Positions 27,689-39,501 of a DNA stretch of 64,000 nt are shown piece by piece. The notes under the pieces are model-generated. The model was not told where the DNA came from. It ran no database searches and saw only the letters and a program-made list of their open reading frames with translations. The stretch comes from Simplicispira suum (GTDB lineage: Bacteria; Pseudomonadota; Gammaproteobacteria; Burkholderiales; Burkholderiaceae_C). The stretch is from contig NZ_CP027669.1 of NCBI RefSeq assembly GCF_003008595.1, forward strand, positions 3,286,001-3,350,000, written 5' to 3'. The translations under genes and the position numbers were made by a program. Within the stretch, counting starts at the first letter, position 1. The number at the start of each line of letters is the position of its first letter.

Positions 27689-29008
27689 TTAGAGGCGGCT
27701 TAGTACCCATTGGCACCAGCGGTGTGCGGCATGGTCCTCGGGTGGACTTGAGGTGTGGGCGGCTGGCCACCGCCGCTGGCAGGCATTGACAATGGTTTGC
27801 AGCTGCCAAAGCGCCTCCTTTCCCACAAAAGCGACTTCCGCCATGCCTGCGGCATCGCCATCGAGCTGGGAGATCAAGGCGATTTGTTGTGTGGGGTGGG
27901 TGCCCGACTCCAGCAGTACCTTGTGCAGGGCACCCAGCCGCATTTCAATGAAAGCCAAGGGCTGAGCCAGCGCGTTTTTTGCACTGGTCGATTGTTTGGG
28001 GTGCGCCAAGGACGCCTTCAAGCGCTCCCATTCTGAAAACGCGTCCGCCAGGGTTTCGAGTTGGCGAGCCGCATTGGCCCCAATCGGCATGAGGGCAGAG
28101 TCGCGGGCGCGTTCTTCATCAAGCAGGGGGAGCAGATACGAACTCAGGCCTGCAGGAAACTTCCTGTGGTTCAAGCGCAGCACCAGCGCCAGCTGCAATG
28201 CGGGCATTTCCTCGTACTTTTCATAGATGGCAGCCGCCACCTCAGCCAGCAGCAACACGCGCCCCATGGCCGAGATCTGCGCACCTGGAATGCTGCGCGG
28301 GTAGCCCGAACCGTCCATTCTTTCGTGGTGCTCCAGGATGGCAACCTCCACCGAGCGCGGGTACACCTGGGCTTGGCGCACCATCAGCATGGACGTGATG
28401 GGGTGCACTACCAAGTGCTTGCGGTCGGCGCCTACCGGTTTGTGTTGCGGATCTTCCCATGCGGGATCCAGATGCAGCATGCCGGCGTCGTGCATCAGCG
28501 CGGCTGCGCAAAGTGCAGTGCACTCGCGTTGGCTTGTTTCCGAGCGATGCGCCAGATACATGGAGATCAGCATCATTTCCACGCTGTGCTTCCACAGGGC
28601 GGGGCGCTGTTCCCGCATCAAAGTCAGCTTGAATGCGACAGAGGAAGGAAGCGGCATGGATGCCAGAGGGGCAAGAAGGGCCTCCGGCGAGCGCACGGTT
28701 TGTGCAAGCTTGTAGGGAAGCACAGAGCTTGAAAGAATCTCGCGTGCTGCGGCACTCAGTGTCGCCGTGGTAAGCGCGCCTTCTACCCAGAGGTGCGTGT
28801 CGACGGGCTCGCGCAAGGTGTGCTGTACCAGTCGCTCATACAGCCGGCGGTCGATGCGCATGCCTTCGGCTACCAGTTTGATGCCGCTTTCGCTGTAGAT
28901 GGCGGCCTGCGCCACCACGGGCCGGGTTTCGGCCAGTTCCGTGACCGCATGCAAATAGTGGGCGCTATCGTGAAGCGGGGCGCCCGCGTCGAGCGTGTTG
29001 TCGGTCAT
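27689..29008 (-). CDS. HD-GYP domain protein, probable cyclic-di-GMP phosphodiesterase
   Basis: 439 residues. The metal-binding HD-GYP residues are present: His 141 in WKHSVEMM, HD at 173-174 in LMHDAGML, His 202 in VVHPITS, and HHERMDGSGYP at 227-237. Such proteins hydrolyse cyclic di-GMP. There is no clear sensory domain; the first 120 residues and the last 150 are not recognised. An intact GYP triad favours an active enzyme. The start is the ATG at 29008. Single gene, convergent with the J-domain operon. Confidence 0.85.
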   Translation of the reverse strand: MTDNTLDAGAPLHDSAHYLHAVTELAETRPVVAQAAIYSESGIKLVAEGMRIDRRLYERLVQHTLREPVDTHLWVEGALTTATLSAAAREILSSSVLPYKLAQTVRSPEALLAPLASMPLPSSVAFKLTLMREQRPALWKHSVEMMLISMYLAHRSETSQRECTALCAAALMHDAGMLHLDPAWEDPQHKPVGADRKHLVVHPITSMLMVRQAQVYPRSVEVAILEHHERMDGSGYPRSIPGAQISAMGRVLLLAEVAAAIYEKYEEMPALQLALVLRLNHRKFPAGLSSYLLPLLDEERARDSALMPIGANAARQLETLADAFSEWERLKASLAHPKQSTSAKNALAQPLAFIEMRLGALHKVLLESGTHPTQQIALISQLDGDAAGMAEVAFVGKEALWQLQTIVNACQRRWPAAHTSSPPEDHAAHRWCQWVLSRL

Positions 29009-29165
29009 GGGTGGCGTTCGCGATGGGTTGATTGGCCGAGCCGTCGAACCGACTGTACGTACCGGCCTGCGCATCTTGCATGCTTTGTATCAAGACTTGC
29101 CGCTTGCGACAATCCAAGGCCAGGCGAGTGCAGTCGTCAGGCCCGTACCCCCAGTCAGAAAAACT

Positions 29166-29227
29166 CATTTTTTGATAGCTGCCAACGCTTATCCAATAAG
29201 CGCTGGCATCGATTTTTACTTGATATT
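29166..29227 (+). repeat. dispersed palindromic repeat, copy E
   Basis: One of the best copies: TTTTTTGATAGCTGCCAACG, CTTATCCAATAAGCGCTGG, then GATTTTTACTTGATA. It lies between the end of the TonB receptor gene and the start of the HD-GYP gene; no other feature is seen in 29009-29233. Confidence 0.8.
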
Positions 29228-29233
29228 TGTGGT

Positions 29234-31558
29234 TTAAAAGTCCACTACCAGCGATACAAATCCGCTGCGTCCCGGTTGCGTATAAGCGTCGTTGGTGCTT
29301 GCGTTGGCCGCGAGCCCCTGCACGTCGGACCACATCCAGTACTTGCGGTCGGTCAGGTTGCGCACGGCGAGGTTCAGGCGCATGTCCTTGCGCAGACGCC
29401 ACTGCAGCGCCACATCGAGCGTGGTTGCCGCTGGAATGGTGAACTGCGTGGCCGGCGCTTTGACGGAAGCGGAGCTGTCGATGTCCGAAGCGTTCTTGGC
29501 CGCATGGTGGCGCACGTCAAAGCGCAGCGTCCATGGCGCGGTATCGAGCTGCAGCCCGAGGGCCATTTGTGCAGGTTCAACAGAGTTCAGCGGAGCGCCG
29601 GTGTCCGTGTTCTTGCCGCTGGCCTGGCCGTAGCTGAAGGGGGTGGAGAGGCGGGCGCCGCCAGCCCAGTCCATGCGTCCCCAGTCCATCGCGCCCTTGA
29701 CCTCGAAGCCGTGGATGCGCGCTTTGTCGGTATTGATGGTCTGGAACACGCGCGGGTCGGCTGGAGTGCCGGCGCCGCGGATCAGCACGCGGTCGACAAT
29801 CAGGTTGCTGTAGTTGCTGGAGAAGGCTGCGACGTCCACGCGCAGGGAGTCAAAGCGTGCCCGCGCGCCCAGTTCCACGCCCCGGCTGCGCTCGGGCTTG
29901 AGGTCGGCGTTGGGGATCAGCACCACGCGCTCGGCCATGTTTTCAAAGTAGCCGTTGACCTGGCCGGCGTCGGGGGCGCGAAACCCGGCGGCGTACTGGC
30001 CGTACACGGTCCAGACCGGCGTGGCGCGGTACAGCAGGCCGAACTTGGGCGAGAGCGCCGAGCCGCTGAGCGATTTGCCTGGCTCGGAAGCGGGCGGATA
30101 GAAGCCGGCCTGGCTGGTGACGTCCAGCGCAAAGTGGTCCAGGCGCAGGCCGGGCGTGAAGCTCCAGTCGCCCCAGACGGTTTCGTCCTGCAGATAGACC
30201 GCATGCGTGGTTTCGCGCGTGTCGGGGAAGCGCTTGAGCGGAAACACCTCGGGCGGCGCGGGGTTCAGACCGGTGTAGAGGTTGTCGATATTGCTTCGGA
30301 CATAGTCGTAGCCGTAGGTGAGGCGGTGTGCCCAGTCGCCGTTTCGCAGCAGCTTGTCGGCCTGCACGCCGGCCTGCCAGGTGCGCTCGCCGTACCGGGT
30401 GTCGCGGATGCGCAGCGGCAAGGTGTTGCGTACGCTGGTGCCGACCTGCTGCGATGTCGCGCGCTGCGCCGCAATGACGGTCTGTACCTTGTCCGCCCAG
30501 GGAGCGCCGAGGTCAAAGCGTGCATCCCAGGTGAAGCGGGCGCGCTCCATGTCGCGGCTGGCAGACTCGTCTTTGATGGCGCCGGCAATCTGGCTTGGCG
30601 TGCCGCGATACGGCAAGGGGGTGCGGCTGGAAAGCAGCTCGACGTCGGCACTTTTTTCCACATGTTCCAGCGTGAAGGTGTGTTTCTGGCCTGCGGCGGG
30701 GCGCAGCACGATTTTGCCCAGCAGCGAGTTGCCGCTGTCCTTCTGCGGGTTGACCGCCGTGCGGTTGAGGTTGGGCTCGAAGTTGCTGCCTTGGGTCTTG
30801 AGCGCATGGGCGCCGTGCGTGCTGGCGGTGAGCAGCCAGTCGAGACTGTCGCTGGCGCGGCCGGCCACGGTGCTGGCCAGGGTGTGGCCGTTGTCGTCGC
30901 CGCTCCAGCCGGCGGACACGCGCCCGCCCAGCGTTCTGGCCGAGCCGTCGGCGTTCTTCAGGAAGTCCTGGGGCTCAAAAGTGATGAAGTTGGCCATGCC
31001 GGCCATGCCGTCCGAGCCGTACAAGGCAGATGCCGGCCCGCGCACGATTTCGATGCGTTTGACCAGTTCCAGCGACAGGTATTCGCGGTCGAAGGTGGTG
31101 GTGCGAAAAGCGTAGCTGCGCGGGATGCGAATGCCATCGACCAGCATCAGCACCCGGTTGCCGCCCAGGCCGCGAATGTTGAGGCCCGTGTTGCCGTCGC
31201 GCAGTGCGCTGGCACTGGAGCCAGTCACCGAGAGGCGCGTGGGCGCGGTCTGCACCGAGATGTTGGGCAGGTCGCGCACGGCGTCCCGCAAGTCGGTGCT
31301 CTGGCGGTTGCTGATTTCTTGCGCCCCAATCACGTCGATGGACACCGGCAAATCGTCGCTGGCCTGCTCCTGGCGCGATCCACTCACCACCACTTCGGGC
31401 AGCGCCCCTGCGCTGGTTTGGGTTGCTGCGCTTTGCGCCCACGCGCTGCCTGCGCTGGCGCAGGCGAGCAAGGCCAGGGCGGCAACCCAGTGAAGATTCA
31501 GGGAAGAGGAGGGTGCGGAGGCAAATACCGCATGCAGCCGGGAAGTAGGATGGTTCAC
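29234..31558 (-). CDS. TonB-dependent haem/haemoglobin-type outer membrane receptor
   Basis: 774 residues. A signal peptide ends near ASAGSAWAQ. The plug domain has LPEVVVSGSR as a probable TonB box region, then GLNIRGLGGNRVLMLVDGIR and EIVRGPASALYGSDGMAG. The barrel contains YGQYAAGFRAPDAGQVNGYF and the C-terminal NLTDRKYWMWSDVQGL, the typical signature of haemoglobin/transferrin/lactoferrin receptors, ending in F. It binds haem or a haem protein and imports iron with TonB energy. The start is a GTG at 31558; no in-frame ATG exists upstream of the mature part. It follows the LysR gene by 31 bp on the same strand. No haem ABC transporter genes are adjacent. Confidence 0.87.
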   Translation of the reverse strand: MNHPTSRLHAVFASAPSSSLNLHWVAALALLACASAGSAWAQSAATQTSAGALPEVVVSGSRQEQASDDLPVSIDVIGAQEISNRQSTDLRDAVRDLPNISVQTAPTRLSVTGSSASALRDGNTGLNIRGLGGNRVLMLVDGIRIPRSYAFRTTTFDREYLSLELVKRIEIVRGPASALYGSDGMAGMANFITFEPQDFLKNADGSARTLGGRVSAGWSGDDNGHTLASTVAGRASDSLDWLLTASTHGAHALKTQGSNFEPNLNRTAVNPQKDSGNSLLGKIVLRPAAGQKHTFTLEHVEKSADVELLSSRTPLPYRGTPSQIAGAIKDESASRDMERARFTWDARFDLGAPWADKVQTVIAAQRATSQQVGTSVRNTLPLRIRDTRYGERTWQAGVQADKLLRNGDWAHRLTYGYDYVRSNIDNLYTGLNPAPPEVFPLKRFPDTRETTHAVYLQDETVWGDWSFTPGLRLDHFALDVTSQAGFYPPASEPGKSLSGSALSPKFGLLYRATPVWTVYGQYAAGFRAPDAGQVNGYFENMAERVVLIPNADLKPERSRGVELGARARFDSLRVDVAAFSSNYSNLIVDRVLIRGAGTPADPRVFQTINTDKARIHGFEVKGAMDWGRMDWAGGARLSTPFSYGQASGKNTDTGAPLNSVEPAQMALGLQLDTAPWTLRFDVRHHAAKNASDIDSSASVKAPATQFTIPAATTLDVALQWRLRKDMRLNLAVRNLTDRKYWMWSDVQGLAANASTNDAYTQPGRSGFVSLVVDF

Positions 31559-31579
31559 GGATGGTCGATGGACTAAGTA

Positions 31580-31593
31580 ATAACCCTGATTAT
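31580..31593. promoter_or_regulatory. A+T-rich palindrome upstream of the haem receptor (weak)
   Basis: ATAA-CCCTGA-TTAT overlaps the stop codon of the LysR gene and lies 21 bp before the receptor's GTG. It has partial likeness to a Fur site (ATAATCA half) but is far from consensus, so it is recorded only as a candidate promoter or operator. Confidence 0.2.
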
Positions 31594-32516
31594 GAAATGC
31601 TGCGGTGTTCCGGCGCCATGCGCCACCAGTCCCCCGCCAGAGACTGTTGCAAAAATGCGATGAAGTGGGTGACCTTGGACGGCACCAGCTTGGGCGAAGG
31701 GAACACCGCGTGCACCTCCTGCGCCGGCAGCGACCAGTCGGTCAGCACGGCCACGGCACTGCCATCGGCCAGGGATTCGCGCGCCACGTAGCAGGGCAGG
31801 ATGGCCAGACCCATATCGGCGCGCACGGCGGCCAGCACCGCCGAGAGATTGTTCGAGCGCAGCGGCCCGCCTACCGGAACCGAGGCCTTGTCGCCCTCCG
31901 GCCCGGTCAGGTTCCAGCGGTCGTCGCCCTGTACGCTGCTGTAGACCAGGCAGTCGTGCAAGGCCAGATCGGCCGGGGTGCGCGGCGCAGCGTGGCGGCG
32001 CAGGTAGTTGGGCGAGGCCACCATGACCCAGGGGTTGGTGCCAAGGTAGCGCGCGCCCAGGCTGGAATCGGCCAGGCGCCCCATGCGCAGCGCCAGGTCC
32101 ACGCCTTGCTCCACGAGGTTCACGTAGCGGTCCTCAAAGCTCAGGTCCACGCGCAAACCGGGGTGCTGGCGCATGTAGGCGAGCGCCAGCGGCACCAGCA
32201 CGCGGCGCCCAAAGGCCACCGAGGTGCTGACCCGCAACTGTCCACCCGGCGCGCCTTGCAGCAGCGTGGCCAGGTTTTCAGCTTCTTCTACATCGCGCAC
32301 GATGGCCTTGCATTTTTCGTAGAACAGAGCGCCGATCTCCGTCGGTGTGACGCCGCGCGTGGAGCGGTGCAGGAGGCGCGCACCCAGGCGCTCTTCAATG
32401 CGGGCCACCGCCTTGGTGGCGGTGGATTGCGCCAGGCCGCGCTCGCCCGCAGCCTTGCTGAAGCTGCCGGTTTCAACGATTCGCGCAAAGAGTTGAAGGC
32501 TGAGCAGGCTGTCCAT
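31590..32516 (-). CDS. LysR-family transcriptional regulator
   Basis: 308 residues. The N-terminal winged helix-turn-helix reads [28 protein letters not shown], then [22 protein letters not shown]. The effector-binding domain follows ([34 protein letters not shown]). It belongs to the LysR subgroup with a single-residue linker to the MDSL start. Divergent from gcl with 127 bp between, so it most likely controls the glyoxylate operon, though the receptor gene downstream on its own strand is another possible target. Start ATG at 32516; longer in-frame sequence overlaps gcl on the opposite strand and is not a regulator. Confidence 0.9.
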   Translation of the reverse strand: MDSLLSLQLFARIVETGSFSKAAGERGLAQSTATKAVARIEERLGARLLHRSTRGVTPTEIGALFYEKCKAIVRDVEEAENLATLLQGAPGGQLRVSTSVAFGRRVLVPLALAYMRQHPGLRVDLSFEDRYVNLVEQGVDLALRMGRLADSSLGARYLGTNPWVMVASPNYLRRHAAPRTPADLALHDCLVYSSVQGDDRWNLTGPEGDKASVPVGGPLRSNNLSAVLAAVRADMGLAILPCYVARESLADGSAVAVLTDWSLPAQEVHAVFPSPKLVPSKVTHFIAFLQQSLAGDWWRMAPEHRSIS

Positions 32517-32643
32517 CCACGCAATGTACTTGGCCCTTGCCGCTGCTTTATCGCGCTCGGGAATAGCTGATATGGCCGCACCGGGGGTTCCGCGCCGGGC
32601 GCCGCGCTTGCACCATCGACGCCATTCCAACAAGGAGTGTGCG

Positions 32644-34434
32644 ATGGCAAAGATGAAGGCCGCAATGGCCGCAGTGCTGGTGATGGAAAAAGAAGGGGTA
32701 AGCCAGGCCTTCGGCGTGCCGGGCGCGGCCATCAACCCGCTGTATGCGCAAATGCGCGAACGCGGCACGATGGCCCACATCTTGGCGCGGCATGTGGAAG
32801 GCGCCAGCCACATGGCCGAGGGCTATACCCGGGCAGCGGCCGGCAACATCGGCGTGTGCATCGGCACCTCGGGGCCGGCCGGCACCGACATGATTACCGG
32901 CCTGTATTCGGCCCAGGCCGACAGCATTGCGATTTTGTGCATCACCGGCCAGGCGCCGCGTGCGCGCTTGCACAAGGAAGACTTCCAGGCGGTGGACATT
33001 GCTGCAATAGCCAAGCCCGTGACCAAATGGGCCACCACGGTGATGGAGCCGGCCCAGGTGCCACGCGCCTTCCAGCAGGCGTTCCATCTGATGCGCTCGG
33101 GCCGGCCCGGTCCGGTGCTGATCGACCTGCCCTTCGATGTGCAAATGGCCGAGATCGAATTCGATATCGACACCTACGAGCCGCTCCCGGTGTACAAACC
33201 GGCCGCCAGCCGCAAGCAGATCGAAAAGGCGCTGGAGATGCTCAACGCCGCCGAGCGCCCGCTGATCGTGGCGGGCGGCGGCATCATCAACGCCGATGCC
33301 AGCGAGTTGCTGGTGCAGTTTGCCGAAATCACGGGGATTCCTGTCATCCCTACCCTGATGGGCTGGGGCGCGATCCCCGACGACCATCCGCTGATGGCCG
33401 GTATGTGCGGTCTGCAGACCAGCCACCGCTATGGCAACGCCAGCATGCTGGCGAGCGATTTTGTGATCGGTATCGGCAACCGCTGGGCCAACCGCCACAC
33501 CGGCTCGCCCGAGGTGTATTGCAAGGGCCGCCAGTTCATTCACATCGACATCGAGCCGACGCAGATTGGCCGCGTGTTCGCGCCCGACTACGGCATCGTG
33601 AGCGATGCGCGTGCGGCGCTGGCGCTTTTGGTGGAGCTGGCGGGCGAATGGAAGGCGGCAGGCCGGTTGCGCAAGCGCGCGGGCTGGGCGGGCGAATGCG
33701 CGGCGCGCAAAAGCTCGGTGGTCTTCTTGCGCAAGACGCATTTCGACACCGTGCCCATGAAGCCCCAGCGCGTCTACCAGTGCATGAATAACGCCTTTGG
33801 CAAGGACACGACCTACGTCTCCACCATCGGCCTGAGCCAGATTGCCGGTGCGCAGTTTCTGCATGTCTACCACCCGCGCCACTGGATCAACTGCGGCCAG
33901 GCCGGCCCGTTGGGCTGGACCATACCCGCCGCGCTGGGCGTCTGCGCTGCCGACCCGACGCGCAAGGTGGTGGCGCTGTCGGGTGATTACGATTTTCAGT
34001 TCATGCTTGAAGAGCTGGCCGTGGGCGCACAGTTCAAGCTGCCCTACATCCACGTGGTGGTCAACAACAGCTACCTCGGCCTGATTCGCCAGGCGCAGCG
34101 GGGCTTTTCCATGGACTACTGCGTGCAACTGGGTTTCGACAACATCAATACGCCGGAGGAGGACGGCACGCGCAGCTATGGCGTGGACCATGGCAAGGTC
34201 GTCGAGGGCCTGGGCTGCAAGGCGCTGCGCGTGCACCGGCAGGAAGAACTGGCCCCGGCCATCGCCCAGGCGCGCGCCTGGATGGAGGAGTTTCGCGTGC
34301 CCGTGCTGATCGAGGTGATGCTCGAGCGCGTCACCAACATCGCCATGGGCACGGAAATCGACAATGTGATGGAGTTTGAGGAAACCGCGCAGGTGCGGGC
34401 CGATGCACCCACCGCCGTGGGCATGCTCGACTGA
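32644..34434 (+). CDS. gcl: glyoxylate carboligase (tartronate-semialdehyde synthase)
   Basis: 596-residue thiamine-diphosphate enzyme that joins two glyoxylates into tartronate semialdehyde with loss of CO2. The N-terminal [17 protein letters not shown] has Val where other ThDP enzymes have the catalytic Glu, a hallmark of Gcl. The ThDP motif is [14 protein letters not shown]...[13 protein letters not shown]. Length equals known Gcl. An AAGGAG ribosome site precedes the ATG at 32644. First gene of a four-gene operon gcl-hyi-glxR-ttuD divergent from a LysR gene. Confidence 0.97.
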   Translation: MAKMKAAMAAVLVMEKEGVSQAFGVPGAAINPLYAQMRERGTMAHILARHVEGASHMAEGYTRAAAGNIGVCIGTSGPAGTDMITGLYSAQADSIAILCITGQAPRARLHKEDFQAVDIAAIAKPVTKWATTVMEPAQVPRAFQQAFHLMRSGRPGPVLIDLPFDVQMAEIEFDIDTYEPLPVYKPAASRKQIEKALEMLNAAERPLIVAGGGIINADASELLVQFAEITGIPVIPTLMGWGAIPDDHPLMAGMCGLQTSHRYGNASMLASDFVIGIGNRWANRHTGSPEVYCKGRQFIHIDIEPTQIGRVFAPDYGIVSDARAALALLVELAGEWKAAGRLRKRAGWAGECAARKSSVVFLRKTHFDTVPMKPQRVYQCMNNAFGKDTTYVSTIGLSQIAGAQFLHVYHPRHWINCGQAGPLGWTIPAALGVCAADPTRKVVALSGDYDFQFMLEELAVGAQFKLPYIHVVVNNSYLGLIRQAQRGFSMDYCVQLGFDNINTPEEDGTRSYGVDHGKVVEGLGCKALRVHRQEELAPAIAQARAWMEEFRVPVLIEVMLERVTNIAMGTEIDNVMEFEETAQVRADAPTAVGMLD

Positions 34435-34460
34435 CATTGCGCCCGACACAAGGAAAAACC

Positions 34461-35249
34461 ATGCCCCAATTTGCTGCCAACCTCACCATGCTCTTTACCG
34501 AGCTGCCGTTTCTGGACCGTTTCGAAGCCGCTGCCGGCGCCGGCTTCAAGGCCGTGGAGTTCTTGTTTCCCTATGCGTATTCGGCCGCTGACATCAAGCA
34601 GCGGCTCGATGCCCATGGGCTTGCCCTGGTGCTGCACAACCTGCCCGCCGGAGACTGGGATGCGGGCGATCGCGGGATGGCCTGCGACCCCGGCCGCGTG
34701 CAGGAGTTTCGCGCGGGCGTGGCCAAGGCGATCGAGTACGCCAATCTGCTGGGCGTGCCCCAGCTCAACTGCCTGGCGGGCAAGGCGCCTGCCGGTGTGG
34801 ACGAGCAACTCATTCACCAGACCTTGGTGGACAACCTGCGTTTTGCCGCCGCCGCCTTGAAGGGCGCGGGCCTGCGTCTGCTGATCGAGCCCATCAACAC
34901 CTTCGACATTCCCGGCTTTGTGCTCAGCCGCACCGAGCAGGCCGTGGCGCTCATCGACGAAGTCGGCGCGGACAACCTGTTTGTGCAATACGACATCTAC
35001 CACGCCCAGCGCATGGAAGGCGAGCTGGCCGCCACGCTGCAAAAGCACCTGGCACGCATTGCCCACATCCAGTTGGCCGACAATCCCGGCCGCAATGAGC
35101 CCGGCACGGGCGAAATCAACTACCCCTTTTTGTTTGCTCTGCTGGACCGCATCGGCTACGCCGGCTGGATGGGTTGCGAATACAGGCCGGCCACCAGCAC
35201 CACGGCGGGCCTGGCCTGGCGCGAACGTCTGACGGCGCTTTCCGCATGA
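34461..35249 (+). CDS. hyi: hydroxypyruvate isomerase
   Basis: 262-residue TIM-barrel isomerase of the AP-endonuclease-like fold. Features: FAANLTMLFTELPFLDRF at the start, GLALVLHNLPAGDWDAGDRG, LLIEPINTFDIPGF with a metal-binding Glu, VQYDIYHAQRMEG, and HIQLADNPGRNEPGTGEINY. It interconverts hydroxypyruvate and tartronate semialdehyde. ATG 34461 follows AAGGAAAAACC. Second gene of the gcl operon, 26 bp after gcl. Confidence 0.95.
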   Translation: MPQFAANLTMLFTELPFLDRFEAAAGAGFKAVEFLFPYAYSAADIKQRLDAHGLALVLHNLPAGDWDAGDRGMACDPGRVQEFRAGVAKAIEYANLLGVPQLNCLAGKAPAGVDEQLIHQTLVDNLRFAAAALKGAGLRLLIEPINTFDIPGFVLSRTEQAVALIDEVGADNLFVQYDIYHAQRMEGELAATLQKHLARIAHIQLADNPGRNEPGTGEINYPFLFALLDRIGYAGWMGCEYRPATSTTAGLAWRERLTALSA

Positions 35250-35265
35250 ATCGCAAGGACACGCA

Positions 35266-36183
35266 ATGACTTCATCCCCTCTCAAAATCGGTTTCATTGG
35301 CCTGGGCATCATGGGCGCGCCCATGGCGGGCCATCTGCTGGCGGCGGGCCACCAGCTTTTTGTCTACAGCCGGGGCAAGCTGCCAGCGCACATTGCACAA
35401 AGCAGCGCCACGCAGTGCGTCAGTGCGCGCGGTGTGGCCGAGCGGGCCGACATCGTCTTCACCATGCTGCCCGACACGCCGGATGTCGAGGCCGTGTTGT
35501 TTGGCGAGGGCGGCTTGGCCGCAGGCCTTGCCAAAGCCGGCAGCACCCGCAAGGTGGTGGTGGACATGAGCAGCATCTCGCCCATTGCGACCAAGCAGTT
35601 TGCGCAAAAGATCAACGCCCTCGATTGCGACTACCTCGACGCCCCTGTCTCGGGCGGCGAGGTGGGGGCCAGGAACGCCACGCTGTCCATCATGGTGGGC
35701 GGCGCGCCGGAGGTGTTTGAGCGTATCCGGCCGCTGTTCGAGGTGATGGGCAAGAACATCACCTTGGTGGGCGGCAATGGCGACGGGCAGACGGCCAAAG
35801 TGGCCAACCAGATCATCGTGGCGCTCAATATCGAGGCGGTCGGCGAGGCGCTGCTGTTTGCGGCGCGTGCCGGTGCCGACCCGGCGCGGGTGCGCCAGGC
35901 GCTGATGGGCGGTTTTGCGTCAAGCAAGATTCTGGAAGTGCATGGCGAACGCATGATCAAGCGCACGTTTGACCCAGGCTTTCGCATTGCCTTGCACCAA
36001 AAGGATCTGAACCTGGCGCTGGAGAGCGCCCGTGCACTGGGCGTGGCCCTGCCCAACACCGCCACGGCGCAAGCGCTGTTCAATAGCTGCGCAGCGCACG
36101 GCGGCAAGGCCTGGGACCATTCGGCCATGGTGCGCGCGCTGGAAAAAATGGCGAACTTCGAAATCGGCCAGACTGCTGGCTGA
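35266..36183 (+). CDS. glxR: tartronate semialdehyde reductase (2-hydroxy-3-oxopropionate reductase)
   Basis: 305-residue beta-hydroxyacid dehydrogenase. The Rossmann motif is GFIGLGIMGAPMAGHLL, the substrate loop is DAPVSGGEVGA, and the catalytic Lys lies in the KVANQIIVALNIEAVGEAL block. A Gln/Lys-rich FRIALHQKDLNLALE follows, typical of GlxR/GarR. It reduces tartronate semialdehyde to D-glycerate with NAD(P)H. Third gene of the operon, 16 bp after hyi. Confidence 0.95.
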   Translation: MTSSPLKIGFIGLGIMGAPMAGHLLAAGHQLFVYSRGKLPAHIAQSSATQCVSARGVAERADIVFTMLPDTPDVEAVLFGEGGLAAGLAKAGSTRKVVVDMSSISPIATKQFAQKINALDCDYLDAPVSGGEVGARNATLSIMVGGAPEVFERIRPLFEVMGKNITLVGGNGDGQTAKVANQIIVALNIEAVGEALLFAARAGADPARVRQALMGGFASSKILEVHGERMIKRTFDPGFRIALHQKDLNLALESARALGVALPNTATAQALFNSCAAHGGKAWDHSAMVRALEKMANFEIGQTAG

Positions 36184-36200
36184 ACCACCCATTGCTAGCC

Positions 36201-37499
36201 ATGCCTGATCCATCGCCACCCTCTCTGCCGCCTGCAGTTGCGCCCCGCGCGCTGCTGCGCGCCATGTTCGACGCAGCCGTGGCTTCGGCGCAGCCCGAGC
36301 GCTGCGTACCGCCCCATTTGCCCGACCCGGCAGAGGTGCGTGGGCGGCTGATCGTCATCGGGGCGGGCAAGGCGTCTGCGGCCATGGCACGCGCGGTGGA
36401 GCAGCACTGGCCGGGGCCGCTCTGGGGCCTGGTGGTGACGCGCTACGGTTATGCCGTGCCCTGCGAGCGCATTGAAATTGTTGAGGCCGCGCACCCGGTA
36501 CCCGATGCGGTGGGCGAGCAGGCCGCGCGGCGCATGTTGGCGCTGTGCGAAGGCTTGCGGGCCGATGATTTCGTGCTGTGCCTGATTTCAGGCGGTGGCT
36601 CATCGCTGCTGCCCTTGCCGCTGCCGGGGGTCACGCTGGCCGACAAGCAGGCGCTGTCGCGTGGGCTGCTGCAGTCGGGCGCCACCATCCGCGAGATGAA
36701 CTGCGTGCGCCGCCACCTCTCGGCCATCAAAGGGGGGCGCCTGGCGGCAGCGTGCCACCCGGCGCAGGTGTTGACGCTCTTGATTTCCGACGTGCCCGGC
36801 GACGATCCGATGGACATTGCCTCCGGCCCCACCGTGGCCGACCCGACGCACTGCGCCGACGCACTGGAGATTCTGCAGCGCTACGGTATGGATCTGCCCG
36901 ATGGCGTGCGCGTGCTGTTGGAAACAGGGGCCGGCGAATCGGTCAAGCCGGGTGATGCGAGGCTTGCCCGCTGCGAGAGCCGAATCGTTGCCGCGCCGCA
37001 GCAGGCGCTGGAAGCCGCAGCGCAGGTGGCGCGTGACGCGGGCTACCCGGCCTACATCCTGGGCGACGCCCTGGAGGGCGAGGCGCGTGACATGGGCACG
37101 TTGCTGGCCGGTATTGCACGCCAGGTGGCCGACCGGGGGCAGCCGGTAGCAGGGCCCTGCGTACTGCTCTCGGGCGGTGAGAGCACAGTGACCGTGCGCG
37201 GCGATGGGCGCGGCGGGCGCAATGTGGAGTGCCTGCTGGCGTGCGCCCTGGCGCTGGCAGGCCACCCGCGCATCTACGGTCTGGCGGCAGACACCGACGG
37301 TGTCGACGGGCAGGAGGAAATCGCCGGCGCCTGGCTGGCGCCCGATACGCTGGCGCGGGCCTGGGCACTGGGGATCAACCCCCGCGCCAGCCTTGCGACC
37401 AACGATGGGCATGGGTTTTTTGGCGCGCTGGGCGACTCGGTGGTGTCGGGGCCAACGCGCACCAATGTGAACGATTTTCGGGCGCTACTTATTCGGTAG
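36201..37499 (+). CDS. ttuD: glycerate 2-kinase, MOFRL family (TtuD/GckA)
   Basis: 432 residues of the MOFRL/glycerate kinase family. IVIGAGKASAAMARAVEQ near the N-terminus, CLISGGGSSLLPLPLPGVTL, CVRRHLSAIKGGRLA, SDVPGDDPMDIASGPT, and the C-terminal MOFRL block LLSGGESTVTVRGDGRGGRN. It phosphorylates glycerate to 2-phosphoglycerate, linking the pathway to glycolysis. Older annotations call this hydroxypyruvate reductase. The start is the ATG at 36201, 17 bp after glxR. Last gene of the operon. Confidence 0.92.
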   Translation: MPDPSPPSLPPAVAPRALLRAMFDAAVASAQPERCVPPHLPDPAEVRGRLIVIGAGKASAAMARAVEQHWPGPLWGLVVTRYGYAVPCERIEIVEAAHPVPDAVGEQAARRMLALCEGLRADDFVLCLISGGGSSLLPLPLPGVTLADKQALSRGLLQSGATIREMNCVRRHLSAIKGGRLAAACHPAQVLTLLISDVPGDDPMDIASGPTVADPTHCADALEILQRYGMDLPDGVRVLLETGAGESVKPGDARLARCESRIVAAPQQALEAAAQVARDAGYPAYILGDALEGEARDMGTLLAGIARQVADRGQPVAGPCVLLSGGESTVTVRGDGRGGRNVECLLACALALAGHPRIYGLAADTDGVDGQEEIAGAWLAPDTLARAWALGINPRASLATNDGHGFFGALGDSVVSGPTRTNVNDFRALLIR

Positions 37500-37604
37500 T
37501 GCGGGCGCTGGCTGGCCGTTCTTGGTGAAAGACCGCTGGTCGTCTGGACTTCAATGACATTTCTAGGGTAAACCCGTTGTTAAATGGTCATTTCGGTTAG
37601 CTAT

Positions 37605-37618
37605 TTGAGATGAATCAA
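37605..37618 (+). promoter_or_regulatory. FNR/DNR-type box upstream of nirS
   Basis: TTGAG-ATGA-ATCAA has one mismatch to TTGAT-N4-ATCAA, the site for FNR, Anr or Dnr. The centre is 125 bp before the nirS ATG. With the activator at -41.5, transcription would begin near 37653, and GAATAT at 37641-37646 would be a weak -10. Control of nirS by such regulators under low oxygen and nitrogen oxides is well established in other denitrifiers. Confidence 0.6.
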
Positions 37619-37640
37619 CTATACCCACTATGACGTGTAG

Positions 37641-39458
<1,818 letters not shown>

Positions 39459-39501
39459 TCACGTTGGTGTGGCAGCGGGCTTGAGAGCCCGCCCATACAA
39501 A

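Noticed and set aside
28793-31576. A 927-codon open frame on the plus strand opposite the TonB receptor and HD-GYP genes
   Set aside because: It lies antisense to two clearly recognised genes, is rich in Val/Ala/Gly/His/Arg as expected from the complement of G+C-rich codons, and matches no family I know.
31575-31600. A possible Fur box before the haem receptor
   Set aside because: Only part of the sequence resembles the Fur consensus; I list the palindrome but do not assign it to Fur.
32548-34449. A 633-codon open frame antisense to gcl
   Set aside because: A shadow of gcl in a G+C-rich genome; the translation is low-complexity and the opposite strand encodes a complete Gcl.
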